Of a DNA stretch of 64,000 nt, positions 1 to 7,354 are shown in pieces. The notes below the pieces were generated by a model. That model had not been told where the DNA came from. It did no database searches and was given only the letters and a program-made list of their open reading frames with translations. The translations under genes were made by a program, and so were the position numbers. The stretch covers positions 706,001-770,000 of the forward strand of contig NZ_CP036536.1 in NCBI RefSeq assembly GCF_005222225.1, in the 5' to 3' direction. Numbering within the stretch: position 1 is the first letter of the stretch; every line of letters begins with the position of its first letter. This stretch comes from Salinimonas lutimaris. Lineage in GTDB: Bacteria; Pseudomonadota; Gammaproteobacteria; Enterobacterales; Alteromonadaceae.

Positions 1-610
1 CAGATGCCTTACGCAGTAGGCTGGCCGCCTGCGTCAGTTCTGCCTTGTAAGCACTGGAATAGGCTTCTGTGTACAGCTTGCCCTGATCATCGCGACGCAC
101 CAGTGAATACAGCCCTTTTTTGTCCTCAAAACTGGCCTGCTCGAACTCTTCTTTAGTCATATCGTGAGGATAAAACTCAGCCCCTTCCGGCTTGCTGTCA
201 TAGTCTGACAAAAAGGCCGCATCGCCATTGAGGCGATCCCACGGACCATAGTTAATGGTTGCAAAATGAGCGACTTTGTCATCAGTCAGACCGTCCAGAA
301 AAGCGGTTTTGTCTGCGCCATAGGCCTGTTTCCAGAACAGGTCATCCATAATTTTGGCGGCATCAATTAAAATGCTGACCATTTTTTTCTGATCACCATT
401 TAGATGGCTCAGATCGCTGGTCAGTGTCACTGGCTGATAAATATCCAGGCGCGCTTTATCAATTAACAGTTCTGGGGCGGTCTGTTCGGCCTGGGCTGCG
501 GTTTTTTCACTTCCTACCTGCGTATTGTCCGGCGCTTTAGAACATCCGCCCAGCATCAGGGCGGCAGCAGCGACTGCCACGGAAAGTTTTTTCAGGGTAA
601 ATTGGGTCAT
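1..610 (-). CDS. M49-like zinc metallopeptidase lipoprotein (partial, 3' end outside window)
   Basis: The first 203 codons of a minus-strand gene that runs off the left edge. The N-terminus is a lipoprotein signal ending in a Leu-Gly-Gly-Cys lipobox at about residue 22, followed by a low-complexity linker rich in Ala, Gln and Glu. The visible body has the features DLSHLNGDQKKM, MDDLFWKQAYG and INYGPWDRL, and FYPHDMTKEEFE. These resemble the N-terminal part of dipeptidyl-peptidase III-like (family M49) 'Zn-dependent hydrolases' of marine gammaproteobacteria. The zinc motif of the family (HEXXGH) would lie in the missing part, so catalysis cannot be confirmed here. It is divergent from the HDOD gene, 317 bp away. 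Likely an envelope-anchored peptidase; family assignment is by recall of sequence features. Confidence 0.72.
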   Translation of the reverse strand, partial: MTQFTLKKLSVAVAAAALMLGGCSKAPDNTQVGSEKTAAQAEQTAPELLIDKARLDIYQPVTLTSDLSHLNGDQKKMVSILIDAAKIMDDLFWKQAYGADKTAFLDGLTDDKVAHFATINYGPWDRLNGDAAFLSDYDSKPEGAEFYPHDMTKEEFEQASFEDKKGLYSLVRRDDQGKLYTEAYSSAYKAELTQAASLLRKAS

Positions 611-927
611 AGTCGTTATCTTATGGTTATAGTAGGGCTGCGTGCCCGGATTAATAACAGATAGCTGGCAAGCAGGCCAGCCGTTGGTGCGTAAGCATAT
701 CGAAGACGATTTTATTTCGCTAGCGTATGAATCATCATAAGCGTTGTAAATAAAAAGTATCAAGTTAGGGTGCAGATGCAGATTTTCCTGATATATTTTT
801 AATATGGAATGTTGTTCGCTGGCCAATCAATATATGACAAGGGATTGAACGGACAATCTTTTTTCTTTGCGTCGATGCCTGTCATACAGGCATTCATGGC
901 GTCATTATTTTTAGGAAAGGTAGGTCT
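611..927. other. Intergenic region between divergent genes
   Basis: 317 bp without a gene, holding the promoters of the M49-like gene and the HDOD gene. The right part contains an 8-bp hairpin (ATGCCTGT at 875-882 and ACAGGCAT at 886-893, loop of 3) in the probable leader of the HDOD gene. It has no T run, so it is not a terminator. Nothing else was recognised. Confidence 0.5.
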
Positions 928-1764
928 ATGTCTACACAAAATGCACTGCTTACGATACTGGTTGAAAAGATAAATAACGATACACTGGTGTTGCCAACCT
1001 TGCCGGCAATTGCCCTGAAAGTCCGAAAAGCCGCCGATGACCCGGATATCAATCTGAACGCGATGGGTGATGTGATCGGGCAGGACCCGTCACTCACCGC
1101 ACGTATTATCAAAATTGCCAACAGTGCTTATCTGGGACGCTCAGTCAAAGTCAATTCGGTCAACCAGGCGGTGACCCGAATCGGACTGCGTCAGATTAAA
1201 AATATTGCGACTGCGCTGGCCATGGAACAACTGTTTGTGTCTAAAAATGATCTGGTTAGTCAGTATTTACGAGACGAGTGGGGCAGCACTATCAACGTGG
1301 TAGCCAATGCAATGGCCTCACTGCAGGCTTATGTCAAAGCCACTAAAAACCGGGAACTGAGCCTGGATACCATGACACTGGCGGCACTCATTCATAATAT
1401 CGGGGTGTTGCCTATCCTTACTGAAGCTGAGCGACATGAAGAAGTCTTTGGCAATCCGACCTTTTTGAACGATGCCATTGATAAGGTGGCTGGCCGGATC
1501 GGGGGGAGCATTATGCGTGAATGGGGTTTCGGCGATAACTTCGCTGCTATTTGCGAGCATTGGCAGGATTTAGGGTATATTCCTGAAAAAGTAGGATATA
1601 TCGATTTTGTCCGTTTAGGTGCAGCGCTGAGTGGAAAAATGGAAACGCAGAAAGATGCGATTATGAATCTGGCGGTACAGCGCGGTATTGTGGAAAATAT
1701 CAGTGATCTGCAAAGCGATGAATTTGCTGAAATGCGGGATAACGCCAAACTGATATTTGCCTGA
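928..1764 (+). CDS. HDOD domain protein
   Basis: A 278-residue protein made almost entirely of one HDOD domain (about residues 15-215). HDOD is the non-catalytic relative of HD phosphohydrolases found in bacterial signalling proteins. Visible family features are the start LPTLPAIALKVRKAADDPD, the segment IGQDPSLTARIIKIANSA, the block AVTRIGLRQIKNIATALA, and the pseudo-HD segment AALIHNIGVLPIL. No receiver or other output domain is present. A strong ribosome binding site (AGGAAAGGTAGG region) lies just before the ATG. It is followed by a good terminator, so it is probably monocistronic. It is probably a signalling adaptor whose partners are not shown by the sequence. Confidence 0.88.
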   Translation: MSTQNALLTILVEKINNDTLVLPTLPAIALKVRKAADDPDINLNAMGDVIGQDPSLTARIIKIANSAYLGRSVKVNSVNQAVTRIGLRQIKNIATALAMEQLFVSKNDLVSQYLRDEWGSTINVVANAMASLQAYVKATKNRELSLDTMTLAALIHNIGVLPILTEAERHEEVFGNPTFLNDAIDKVAGRIGGSIMREWGFGDNFAAICEHWQDLGYIPEKVGYIDFVRLGAALSGKMETQKDAIMNLAVQRGIVENISDLQSDEFAEMRDNAKLIFA

Positions 1765-1822
1765 TTTTATTATCAGTGGCATATCGGCCCCGTTTGTTTT
1801 TGCTGGTTTAAAGGGGCCGCAG

Positions 1823-1848
1823 AACACAGGCATCTGCCTGTGTTTTTT
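1823..1848 (+). terminator. Rho-independent terminator after HDOD gene
   Basis: Perfect 10-bp stem (AACACAGGCA at 1823-1832, TGCCTGTGTT at 1835-1844) with a 2-nt loop as written, followed by TTTT. In the folded RNA the loop probably opens by a pair or two. It lies 58 bp after the HDOD stop. Confidence 0.85.
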
Positions 1849-2122
1849 ACTGTGTACATCGACGACCTGACGCGAGCCAACCCGCGCACAGTAGCGCAAC
1901 CATCCCCGGCTCGCTGCCGGTGGCAACCGCCACGTTGTTGGTTACATCGTAAAACCCCAGCCCCGCGCTGTAATCAAAATGCTCAGTAAAGTAGACAGCA
2001 TGCTGACCGGTATCAATAAGATTAAAATCAGAGTCGTAAATGGCTTATGAATTTGCCCGAGAGCAAACCCCAGGTGCCAGTATTGCACCACCCAGTAAAG
2101 TGAAGAAATGTCGGATTGCCAT
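1847..2122 (-). pseudogene. Broken small secreted protein gene with PEP-CTERM-like tail
   Basis: On the minus strand one frame reads a signal-peptide-like start (MAIRHFFTLLGGAILAPG, codons 1-18), then an in-frame TAA at codon 26 (2045-2047). It continues without another stop for 65 codons to a TAA at 1847-1849. The second part ends in SEPGMVALLCAGWLASGRR, which has the order expected of a PEP-CTERM sorting signal: a Pro-Glu-Pro-like motif (here Ser-Glu-Pro), a hydrophobic stretch, then two arginines. The tail is close to, but not identical with, the canonical motif. The whole is much shorter than typical PEP-CTERM proteins, so an internal deletion as well as the stop is likely. No good ribosome binding site precedes the ATG. 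No exosortase gene is in the window. Confidence 0.45.
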
Positions 2123-2239
2123 GTCCTGGATGACTAATGAAAAATATTAACCTGGATAGTAGTCATGCCACAGTTAAAACAACTTTAGCTGCAACCGGAA
2201 ATCCGGTGACGCGTTGTTTGCAGGCCAGCCTACCGGACA

Positions 2240-3412
2240 CTATCTCTGAGGTCGTGTTTTTTTTGATTGCTCCAACCAATAAAGGAGTAGTCCGAGTAGC
2301 AGTCCCCACACCGGGGAGCCAAGCTGAAACAGGGTCATACCTGAGGCGGTGCACAGCAGGGTCATGATTGCCGGATGACGCTGCCCGGCGTCTTCCACGG
2401 TGCGTAGCAGGGCAGCCTGTAAGGTCGCCAGCAAGGCCAGCCCGGCCAGCAGGTGCACAATGACCGTTGGCATCGCCTGAAATAACGTTACTACGGTGGC
2501 AGCCGCCAGACCCACAAGGATATACGCGCAGCCTGCTATCAGGGCTGCCAGATAGCGCTGGTCACGGTCCTCACCGGCACTATCGCCCATACAGATGGCA
2601 GCGGTGATAGCGGCGTAGTTATAGGCAAAGCCACCCAACGGGGCGGTCAGCATCTGAATGAGCGCAAGTCCGCTTAGTACCACCCGATGATTAGGCTGAT
2701 AATTGTGTGCTTTTAAGATGGCCATACCGGGCAGGTTTTGCGATAACATGGTGATTAGAAAAAGTGGCAGGGCCAGACTGATGGTGGCCTGTACGCTAAA
2801 GGTTGGTGTCACCCAGACCGGTGCCGCCAGAGTCAGGCTAAACGTACTGCTTGCAAAAGCGCCTGACTGGGCGGCCGCCAGCAGCGCCAGAACGAGCAGA
2901 GACAGCATGACATAGCGGGGGAAGTAGCGGACACCTGCAATATAGAGCCCGATAAACAACGCACAAAGTAATGGATAGTCGCCGATATCAGCAAAAATAT
3001 TCAGACAGAGGGGCAGCACTATTCCTGCCAGCAGGGCTGCTGATATCCCGTCAGGTATCGCGGCAATGCGCGCAGACAACCAGCGGCTCTGGGCAGCGGC
3101 AAAACTTAGCAGACCGGCTGTGACAAATGCCCCGATAACCTCACTGAGTTCAAATGCGCCGGCTGCCATAATCAGAAAAGCAGCCCCGGGGGTAGACCAG
3201 GCAGTAACCACAGGAATGCGGTATACCAGTGAAAAAATAATGCAGCTTAGCCCCATCCCCAGCCCCAGTGCCAGTAACCAGCTGGTTACCATGGCCGGAC
3301 TTGCACCGGCGCTCTGCGCGGCCTGAATCACCAGAATGACCGCGCTGCTGTAACCTACAACTACCGCAGTAAGGCCAGCGGCAAGATGACTGACAGACAG
3401 ATGTTTAAGCAT
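2240..3412 (-). CDS. benE: BenE family benzoate/H+ symporter-like transporter
   Basis: A 390-residue, very hydrophobic inner-membrane protein of the BenE (PF03594) family, expected to have about 12 transmembrane segments. Features include VVGYSSAVILVIQAA near the N-terminus, the segment TAWSTPGAAFLI, and GGFAYNYAAITAAICMG in the second half, which are typical of the family. A longer frame exists, but the start at 3412 is preceded by AGAGGA at proper spacing and matches the family N-terminus. It is divergent from an XRE-cupin regulator, and the 108-bp gap carries two copies of an operator-like palindrome. This context suggests substrate-responsive repression by the neighbour. Benzoate is the known substrate of characterised BenE. 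No benzoate catabolic genes are nearby, so the true substrate is open. Confidence 0.85.
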   Translation of the reverse strand: MLKHLSVSHLAAGLTAVVVGYSSAVILVIQAAQSAGASPAMVTSWLLALGLGMGLSCIIFSLVYRIPVVTAWSTPGAAFLIMAAGAFELSEVIGAFVTAGLLSFAAAQSRWLSARIAAIPDGISAALLAGIVLPLCLNIFADIGDYPLLCALFIGLYIAGVRYFPRYVMLSLLVLALLAAAQSGAFASSTFSLTLAAPVWVTPTFSVQATISLALPLFLITMLSQNLPGMAILKAHNYQPNHRVVLSGLALIQMLTAPLGGFAYNYAAITAAICMGDSAGEDRDQRYLAALIAGCAYILVGLAAATVVTLFQAMPTVIVHLLAGLALLATLQAALLRTVEDAGQRHPAIMTLLCTASGMTLFQLGSPVWGLLLGLLLYWLEQSKKTRPQR

Positions 3413-3456
3413 AAATTCCTCTGTTAAACAGACCGGTAAAACCGTTACACTGAAAA

Positions 3457-3474
3457 TGTGCGTTATAGCGCACA
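3457..3474. promoter_or_regulatory. Palindromic operator, benE-proximal copy
   Basis: TGTGCGTTATAGCGCACA is an 18-bp near-perfect palindrome with a single mismatched central pair. It lies 45 bp upstream of the benE start codon. The same 17 bases recur in inverted orientation at 3495-3511, 37 bp away centre to centre. This is the expected arrangement for an autoregulating XRE regulator between divergent genes. Confidence 0.7.
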
Positions 3475-3494
3475 GCACTTATGACAGTATCACC

Positions 3495-3511
3495 GTGCGC
3501 TATAACGCACA
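3495..3511. promoter_or_regulatory. Palindromic operator, regulator-proximal copy
   Basis: GTGCGCTATAACGCACA is the exact reverse complement of 3457-3473. It ends 9 bp before the ATG of the XRE-cupin gene, so protein bound here would block the regulator's own ribosome-binding or promoter region. This supports negative autoregulation. Confidence 0.7.
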
Positions 3512-3520
3512 AGAGGGGTT

Positions 3521-4075
3521 ATGACAGATATTTCCGCAGTCAATCAGCAAATCGGTCAGCAGCTGAAAACCGTGCGTACGGCCAAAGGCTGGTCGCTGGA
3601 TAAAACCGCCACCGCCACCGGGGTCTCTAAAGCCATGCTAGGTCAGATAGAACGAGGGGAGTCCAGCCCGACAATCGCCACGTTGTGGAAGATTGCCACT
3701 GGCCTGTCGTGTTCTTTTTCTTCTTTTATTGCGCATCCGGATGCCCATCAGCAGGTATTCAGCCGCGAGCCGGGCAGCACGTTTACCCGGGATCCTGACA
3801 TGCAGGTGAAAACCCTGTTTGCGTTTAACCCGCAAACCCGGATGGAAGCCTTTGAGATTACTCTGACCCGACAGCATGAGCAGCGCTCTGGCGCGCACAC
3901 CGCGGGTGTCACCGAGCATATTCATGTGATATCCGGTGTACTGGATATTCAGCAGGGTGAGCACTGGCATCGTGTACATGCCGGCGAGCAGTTTGTGCTG
4001 ACCGCCGATTTACCCCATGCGTATAAAGATGTTCAGGGCAAGGTTTGCTTTATGGATATCATTTGTTATCCATAA
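3521..4075 (+). CDS. XRE-family transcriptional regulator with cupin sensor domain
   Basis: A 184-residue two-domain regulator. Residues about 8-65 form an XRE/lambda-Cro helix-turn-helix (IGQQLKTVRTAKGWSLDKTA, then GVSKAMLGQIERGESSPTIATLWKIA). Residues about 105-180 form a cupin_2 domain (HTAGVTEHIHVISGVLDI, HRVHAGEQFVLTADLPHAY). In this family the cupin binds a small-molecule ligand. It is divergent from the BenE-type transporter with twin palindromes between, so it very likely represses or activates that transporter and itself. The start is supported by AGAGGGG just upstream. The TonB receptor gene follows 89 bp later in the same direction but has its own Fur-like site. Confidence 0.88.
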   Translation: MTDISAVNQQIGQQLKTVRTAKGWSLDKTATATGVSKAMLGQIERGESSPTIATLWKIATGLSCSFSSFIAHPDAHQQVFSREPGSTFTRDPDMQVKTLFAFNPQTRMEAFEITLTRQHEQRSGAHTAGVTEHIHVISGVLDIQQGEHWHRVHAGEQFVLTADLPHAYKDVQGKVCFMDIICYP

Positions 4076-4082
4076 TTAAAAT

Positions 4083-4101
4083 AAGAATAGTTATCATTAG
4101 C
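4083..4101 (+). promoter_or_regulatory. Candidate Fur box
   Basis: AAGAATAGTTATCATTAGC matches 13 of 19 positions of the Fur consensus (GATAATGATAATCATTATC). It lies 63 bp upstream of the siderophore receptor ATG. Position and target type agree with iron repression; the match was counted by eye. Confidence 0.6.
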
Positions 4102-4164
4102 GTTATGGCGTGATATAGTCTGTGCCTACTTAAGGTTTTGGATATCTTTTGAGGAACAGGAAAA

Positions 4165-6294
4165 ATGTCGAAAGTCCGTAATGGATGGTTTTACCCGTCG
4201 CTGATAGCGCTAGCGGTCACAGCAGGCTCAGTACAGGCTCAGCAAACTCAGGACGATGAGCTGGAGCATATTGAAGTGAATCCTATGCAGTCGTATCGCA
4301 GTACGGCCACCAAATCTTCTCTGCGGCCGGTTGATTCGCCAGTCAGTATCAGTGTCATTGATCAGAACTTGCTGCAATTGCGTCAGGCTGACTCGGTCAC
4401 TAAAGCGTTGCGCTACACCTCTGGTGTAACCACCGAAAGTCGTCCCACTATTACCATTTTCGACCAGTTTACCATCCGTGGTTTTACCACCTATCAAACC
4501 TTTTATGACGGTCTGCCCCTGCTGACCAACAATAGCTGGAACCTGTACCCGCAGGTAGATGCCTTTGCTACCGAATCACTGGAAATACTTAAAGGGCCGG
4601 CGTCATCATTATATGGACTGGTGCCACCGGGCGGCATGGTTAATCAGGTTGCTAAATATCCTAAGCAAGAGCAGGAAACTCTGGTCAGGGCGACAGTGGG
4701 TTCTGACAGCCTGATGGAGCTGGCTGTGGATAGCAGCGGGGCGCTGACGGATTCGGCCCGCTACCGGGTTGTGGCGCTTGGACGCACCCGGGATGGGTAT
4801 CAGGACACCACAGAAACAGAACGCTATACTTTCGCGCCTTCGGTGACGGTGGAGCTGGGAGCGGCAACAGAGCTGACATTATCCGGGTATTATCAGGATG
4901 ATCCTGAGCTTATTCCTTCCACCCCGGTGTCAGGCATTGGTTCATTGTATGATGCCCCTTACGGTAAGCTCAGTGCCGACGATTACACCGGTGACGGTAA
5001 CTGGAACCGCTTTTCTCGCGAAGTACTGATGCTGGGCTATAAACTGAATCATCAGTTCGATGATAACTGGTCGGTATTACAAAAATTCCGTTATACGGAT
5101 GCTCAGGCGCTGCAGCAAAATACCTATCATAATGCGCTGGCAGAAGATAACACCACACTGTTGCGCTCAGCTTATCTTACCGACGAAGAAATTGACGGCA
5201 TTACCGTGGATACTCAGCTTGCCGGGAAAGTGATGATGGGCAATGTGTCACACAACCTGCTGTTCGGGGTGGATTATCAGGAGTCTGATTCTACTGTTGC
5301 CTACCGCGATACATTAGGCACCGGTACGCCGGTGCTGGATTTAAGTAATATTGATAATGATCTGTTTGATACCCGCACACTGCCACTGGACTTCTATCAG
5401 GAAGATCATCAAATCGACATCAGACAACTGGGCTTTTACGTGCAGGATGAGATGACCGCCGGCGCGTTTACCTTGCTGCTTAATGGCCGGTTTGATCAGT
5501 ACGACAGTACTGACGAGGTCGCCAATGTGTATGTAGGTGCACCTTATGGCAGCCTGGCCGAGATCGATCAGGACGAATTTTCAGGGCGTGTGGCTGCTAT
5601 GTATACCTTCGATTCTGGCTGGCGAGCTTATGTGAATTACTCGGAGTCGTTTGAACCTACCACCGGTATTGATGCACAAACCGGTGAAGCGTTTAAACCT
5701 ACCACTGCCGATCAGATTGAAGCGGGAACTAAATACCAGAGTCAGGATGGCGCGACCACGTTCACGGCGGCTTATTTTGTACTGACCAAACAAAATGTGG
5801 TGGTGAATACACCAGACTTTGCCCAGCGTACGCAAACCGGAGAAGTGGAATCAAAAGGCGTTGAGCTGGAGCTTGATACCCAGCTGACAGATGCATTGTC
5901 GGTGCAGGCTAACGCCACCTTTCTGGATATGGCAGTGACCGATAACCCGCTGGACACAGCCCAGGTTGGTAAAACGCCGGTATGGGTGGCAGAAGAAACC
6001 GCCTCGGTATGGGCAAACTACTTTTTTGACGATGCGCTGGATGGCCTGATGTTAGGCGCCGGGGCACGCTATGTGGGGGAGACCCAGGTTGATAAATACA
6101 ACAGCGATGTAGTGCCGTCTTACACGCTGATTGATGCTGTACTGGCATACGATATACCTGAATACGACATGCGTCTGACAGGGAGTGTCAGCAACCTGAC
6201 CGACAAAGAATATGTCGGCGCCTGCTTTGATAGCAGTAACTGCTGGTTTGGTGCACAGCGCCGCTTTGAAGTGGGCGTACAAAAACGCTTCTAG
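4165..6294 (+). CDS. TonB-dependent siderophore receptor
   Basis: A 709-residue outer-membrane beta-barrel receptor with a cleavable signal peptide (to about residue 25, cut after VQA). A TonB-box-like stretch (ELEHIEV) follows. The plug domain (about 50-160) shows the siderophore-receptor pattern: DSPVSISVIDQNLL, RGFTTYQTFYDGL, and LEILKGPASSLYGLVPPGGMVN. The barrel ends with GVQKRF, a C-terminal aromatic typical of outer-membrane proteins. The arrangement fits the TIGR01783-type ferric-hydroxamate/catecholate family. A Fur-box-like site upstream suggests expression under iron limitation. No siderophore biosynthesis genes are in the window, so it probably takes up exogenous siderophores; the ligand is unknown. 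Confidence 0.88.
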   Translation: MSKVRNGWFYPSLIALAVTAGSVQAQQTQDDELEHIEVNPMQSYRSTATKSSLRPVDSPVSISVIDQNLLQLRQADSVTKALRYTSGVTTESRPTITIFDQFTIRGFTTYQTFYDGLPLLTNNSWNLYPQVDAFATESLEILKGPASSLYGLVPPGGMVNQVAKYPKQEQETLVRATVGSDSLMELAVDSSGALTDSARYRVVALGRTRDGYQDTTETERYTFAPSVTVELGAATELTLSGYYQDDPELIPSTPVSGIGSLYDAPYGKLSADDYTGDGNWNRFSREVLMLGYKLNHQFDDNWSVLQKFRYTDAQALQQNTYHNALAEDNTTLLRSAYLTDEEIDGITVDTQLAGKVMMGNVSHNLLFGVDYQESDSTVAYRDTLGTGTPVLDLSNIDNDLFDTRTLPLDFYQEDHQIDIRQLGFYVQDEMTAGAFTLLLNGRFDQYDSTDEVANVYVGAPYGSLAEIDQDEFSGRVAAMYTFDSGWRAYVNYSESFEPTTGIDAQTGEAFKPTTADQIEAGTKYQSQDGATTFTAAYFVLTKQNVVVNTPDFAQRTQTGEVESKGVELELDTQLTDALSVQANATFLDMAVTDNPLDTAQVGKTPVWVAEETASVWANYFFDDALDGLMLGAGARYVGETQVDKYNSDVVPSYTLIDAVLAYDIPEYDMRLTGSVSNLTDKEYVGACFDSSNCWFGAQRRFEVGVQKRF

Positions 6295-6323
6295 GGTTTG
6301 TGAAAATAACCCTGCAACATCAA

Positions 6324-6350
6324 AAAAGGGCTACCGACGGTAGCCCTTTT
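6324..6350. terminator. Bidirectional terminator between receptor and rdgC
   Basis: Stem AAAAGGGCTACC (6324-6335) and GGTAGCCCTTTT (6339-6350) with a 3-nt loop. A-rich on the left and T-rich on the right, so it can end both the plus-strand receptor and the minus-strand rdgC transcripts. Confidence 0.85.
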
Positions 6351-6379
6351 GCGTTATCACTGTTCTGTGACTGCGGGTT

Positions 6380-7285
6380 TTACTCTTCAGTCAGTTGTAG
6401 TGTTTTGCGAATATAATCAAGGAATGTGCAAAGCTCAGCAGACATCAGTGCAAATTCTGCATCAAGACGGGCCTGCGCCTGATCTTTAGGGATGTCATCG
6501 GTTTCTTCTTTTAACCGGTCAGTAAACTTGATGCGCTTGAACGAGCCATCCTCAGCAATCACAGCGGTCAGGTTTTCCTGCCAGGCAAAGCCCAGTTTTT
6601 GCACCAGCTTGCCAGAATCCAGGTGTAGCTGGATTTCTTCACTGTCCAGCGGCTGATTTTTACAGCGAATCACACTTTCCAGCTCATCGGTAGATTTCAG
6701 CTCTGCTTCTTCTAATAGTTCAATATGATCCGGGGCGCCTTCGGTCAGCCACTGCGTCAGCTCCGGAGCCAGACTACGTCGGGCCAGCGGCACTACCGGC
6801 AGGGAAGAAATAGCCTTACGTACCATGGCCAGAAAAGCTTCAGCTTTACCATCTGACGAGCTATCAATGACCACCATGTTATCTGGCAAAGAGATATAGC
6901 CGTGGGTGTAAGAGTTTTTGGTAAATGCCCGGGGCAGCAGTTGCGTTACAATTTCCTGTTTCAAATCAGACTGGGCTTTTTTACCCACCGGAGAGCCGGT
7001 TTCGGCTTCGATTTTAGCGACCTTTTCAGCCAGCTCGGCATTGACCACCGTGGAGGGCAGAATTTTTTCCTGCTTTTTAATCGTAATCCAGTAACGTTCC
7101 TGCACCTTGTGGAACATCATGGTGTCCTGACCGATCTGAGAAAAAGGCGAGACAAAGCCGCTGGTGGCCAGGTCCTGGCTACCACAGGGGCGAAAAGCAA
7201 ATTCTTTTAGCGCATTTTGCAGCGTATCATCATCCAGCGATAACGGCTGGGTGAGCTGGTACGCTTTTATATTTTTAAACCACAT
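6380..7285 (-). CDS. rdgC: Recombination-associated protein RdgC
   Basis: A 301-residue protein matching RdgC, a ring-shaped double-stranded-DNA-binding protein that limits RecA activity; E. coli RdgC is about 303 residues. The N-terminus MWFKNIKAYQLTQP and the early motif FRPCGSQDLATSGFVSP are characteristic. The start at 7285 was chosen over a frame beginning 21 codons earlier because it gives the family N-terminus and length. It is convergent with the siderophore receptor across a shared terminator. The sensor kinase gene ends 69 bp upstream on the same strand, so the two may be cotranscribed. Confidence 0.93.
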   Translation of the reverse strand: MWFKNIKAYQLTQPLSLDDDTLQNALKEFAFRPCGSQDLATSGFVSPFSQIGQDTMMFHKVQERYWITIKKQEKILPSTVVNAELAEKVAKIEAETGSPVGKKAQSDLKQEIVTQLLPRAFTKNSYTHGYISLPDNMVVIDSSSDGKAEAFLAMVRKAISSLPVVPLARRSLAPELTQWLTEGAPDHIELLEEAELKSTDELESVIRCKNQPLDSEEIQLHLDSGKLVQKLGFAWQENLTAVIAEDGSFKRIKFTDRLKEETDDIPKDQAQARLDAEFALMSAELCTFLDYIRKTLQLTEE

Positions 7286-7354
7286 GAATAAGCATCTACT
7301 GTTTTCAATAAGGGTCGAAAGCGTACCAACGGCAGGCCTCAGGCGCAACGAACT

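Noticed and set aside
875..893. Hairpin before the HDOD gene as a terminator of some upstream gene
   Set aside because: The upstream gene runs the other way and there is no T run.
2137..2367. 76-codon plus-strand frame near the end of the benE gene
   Set aside because: Its second half is antisense to benE, and there are no family features; probably chance.
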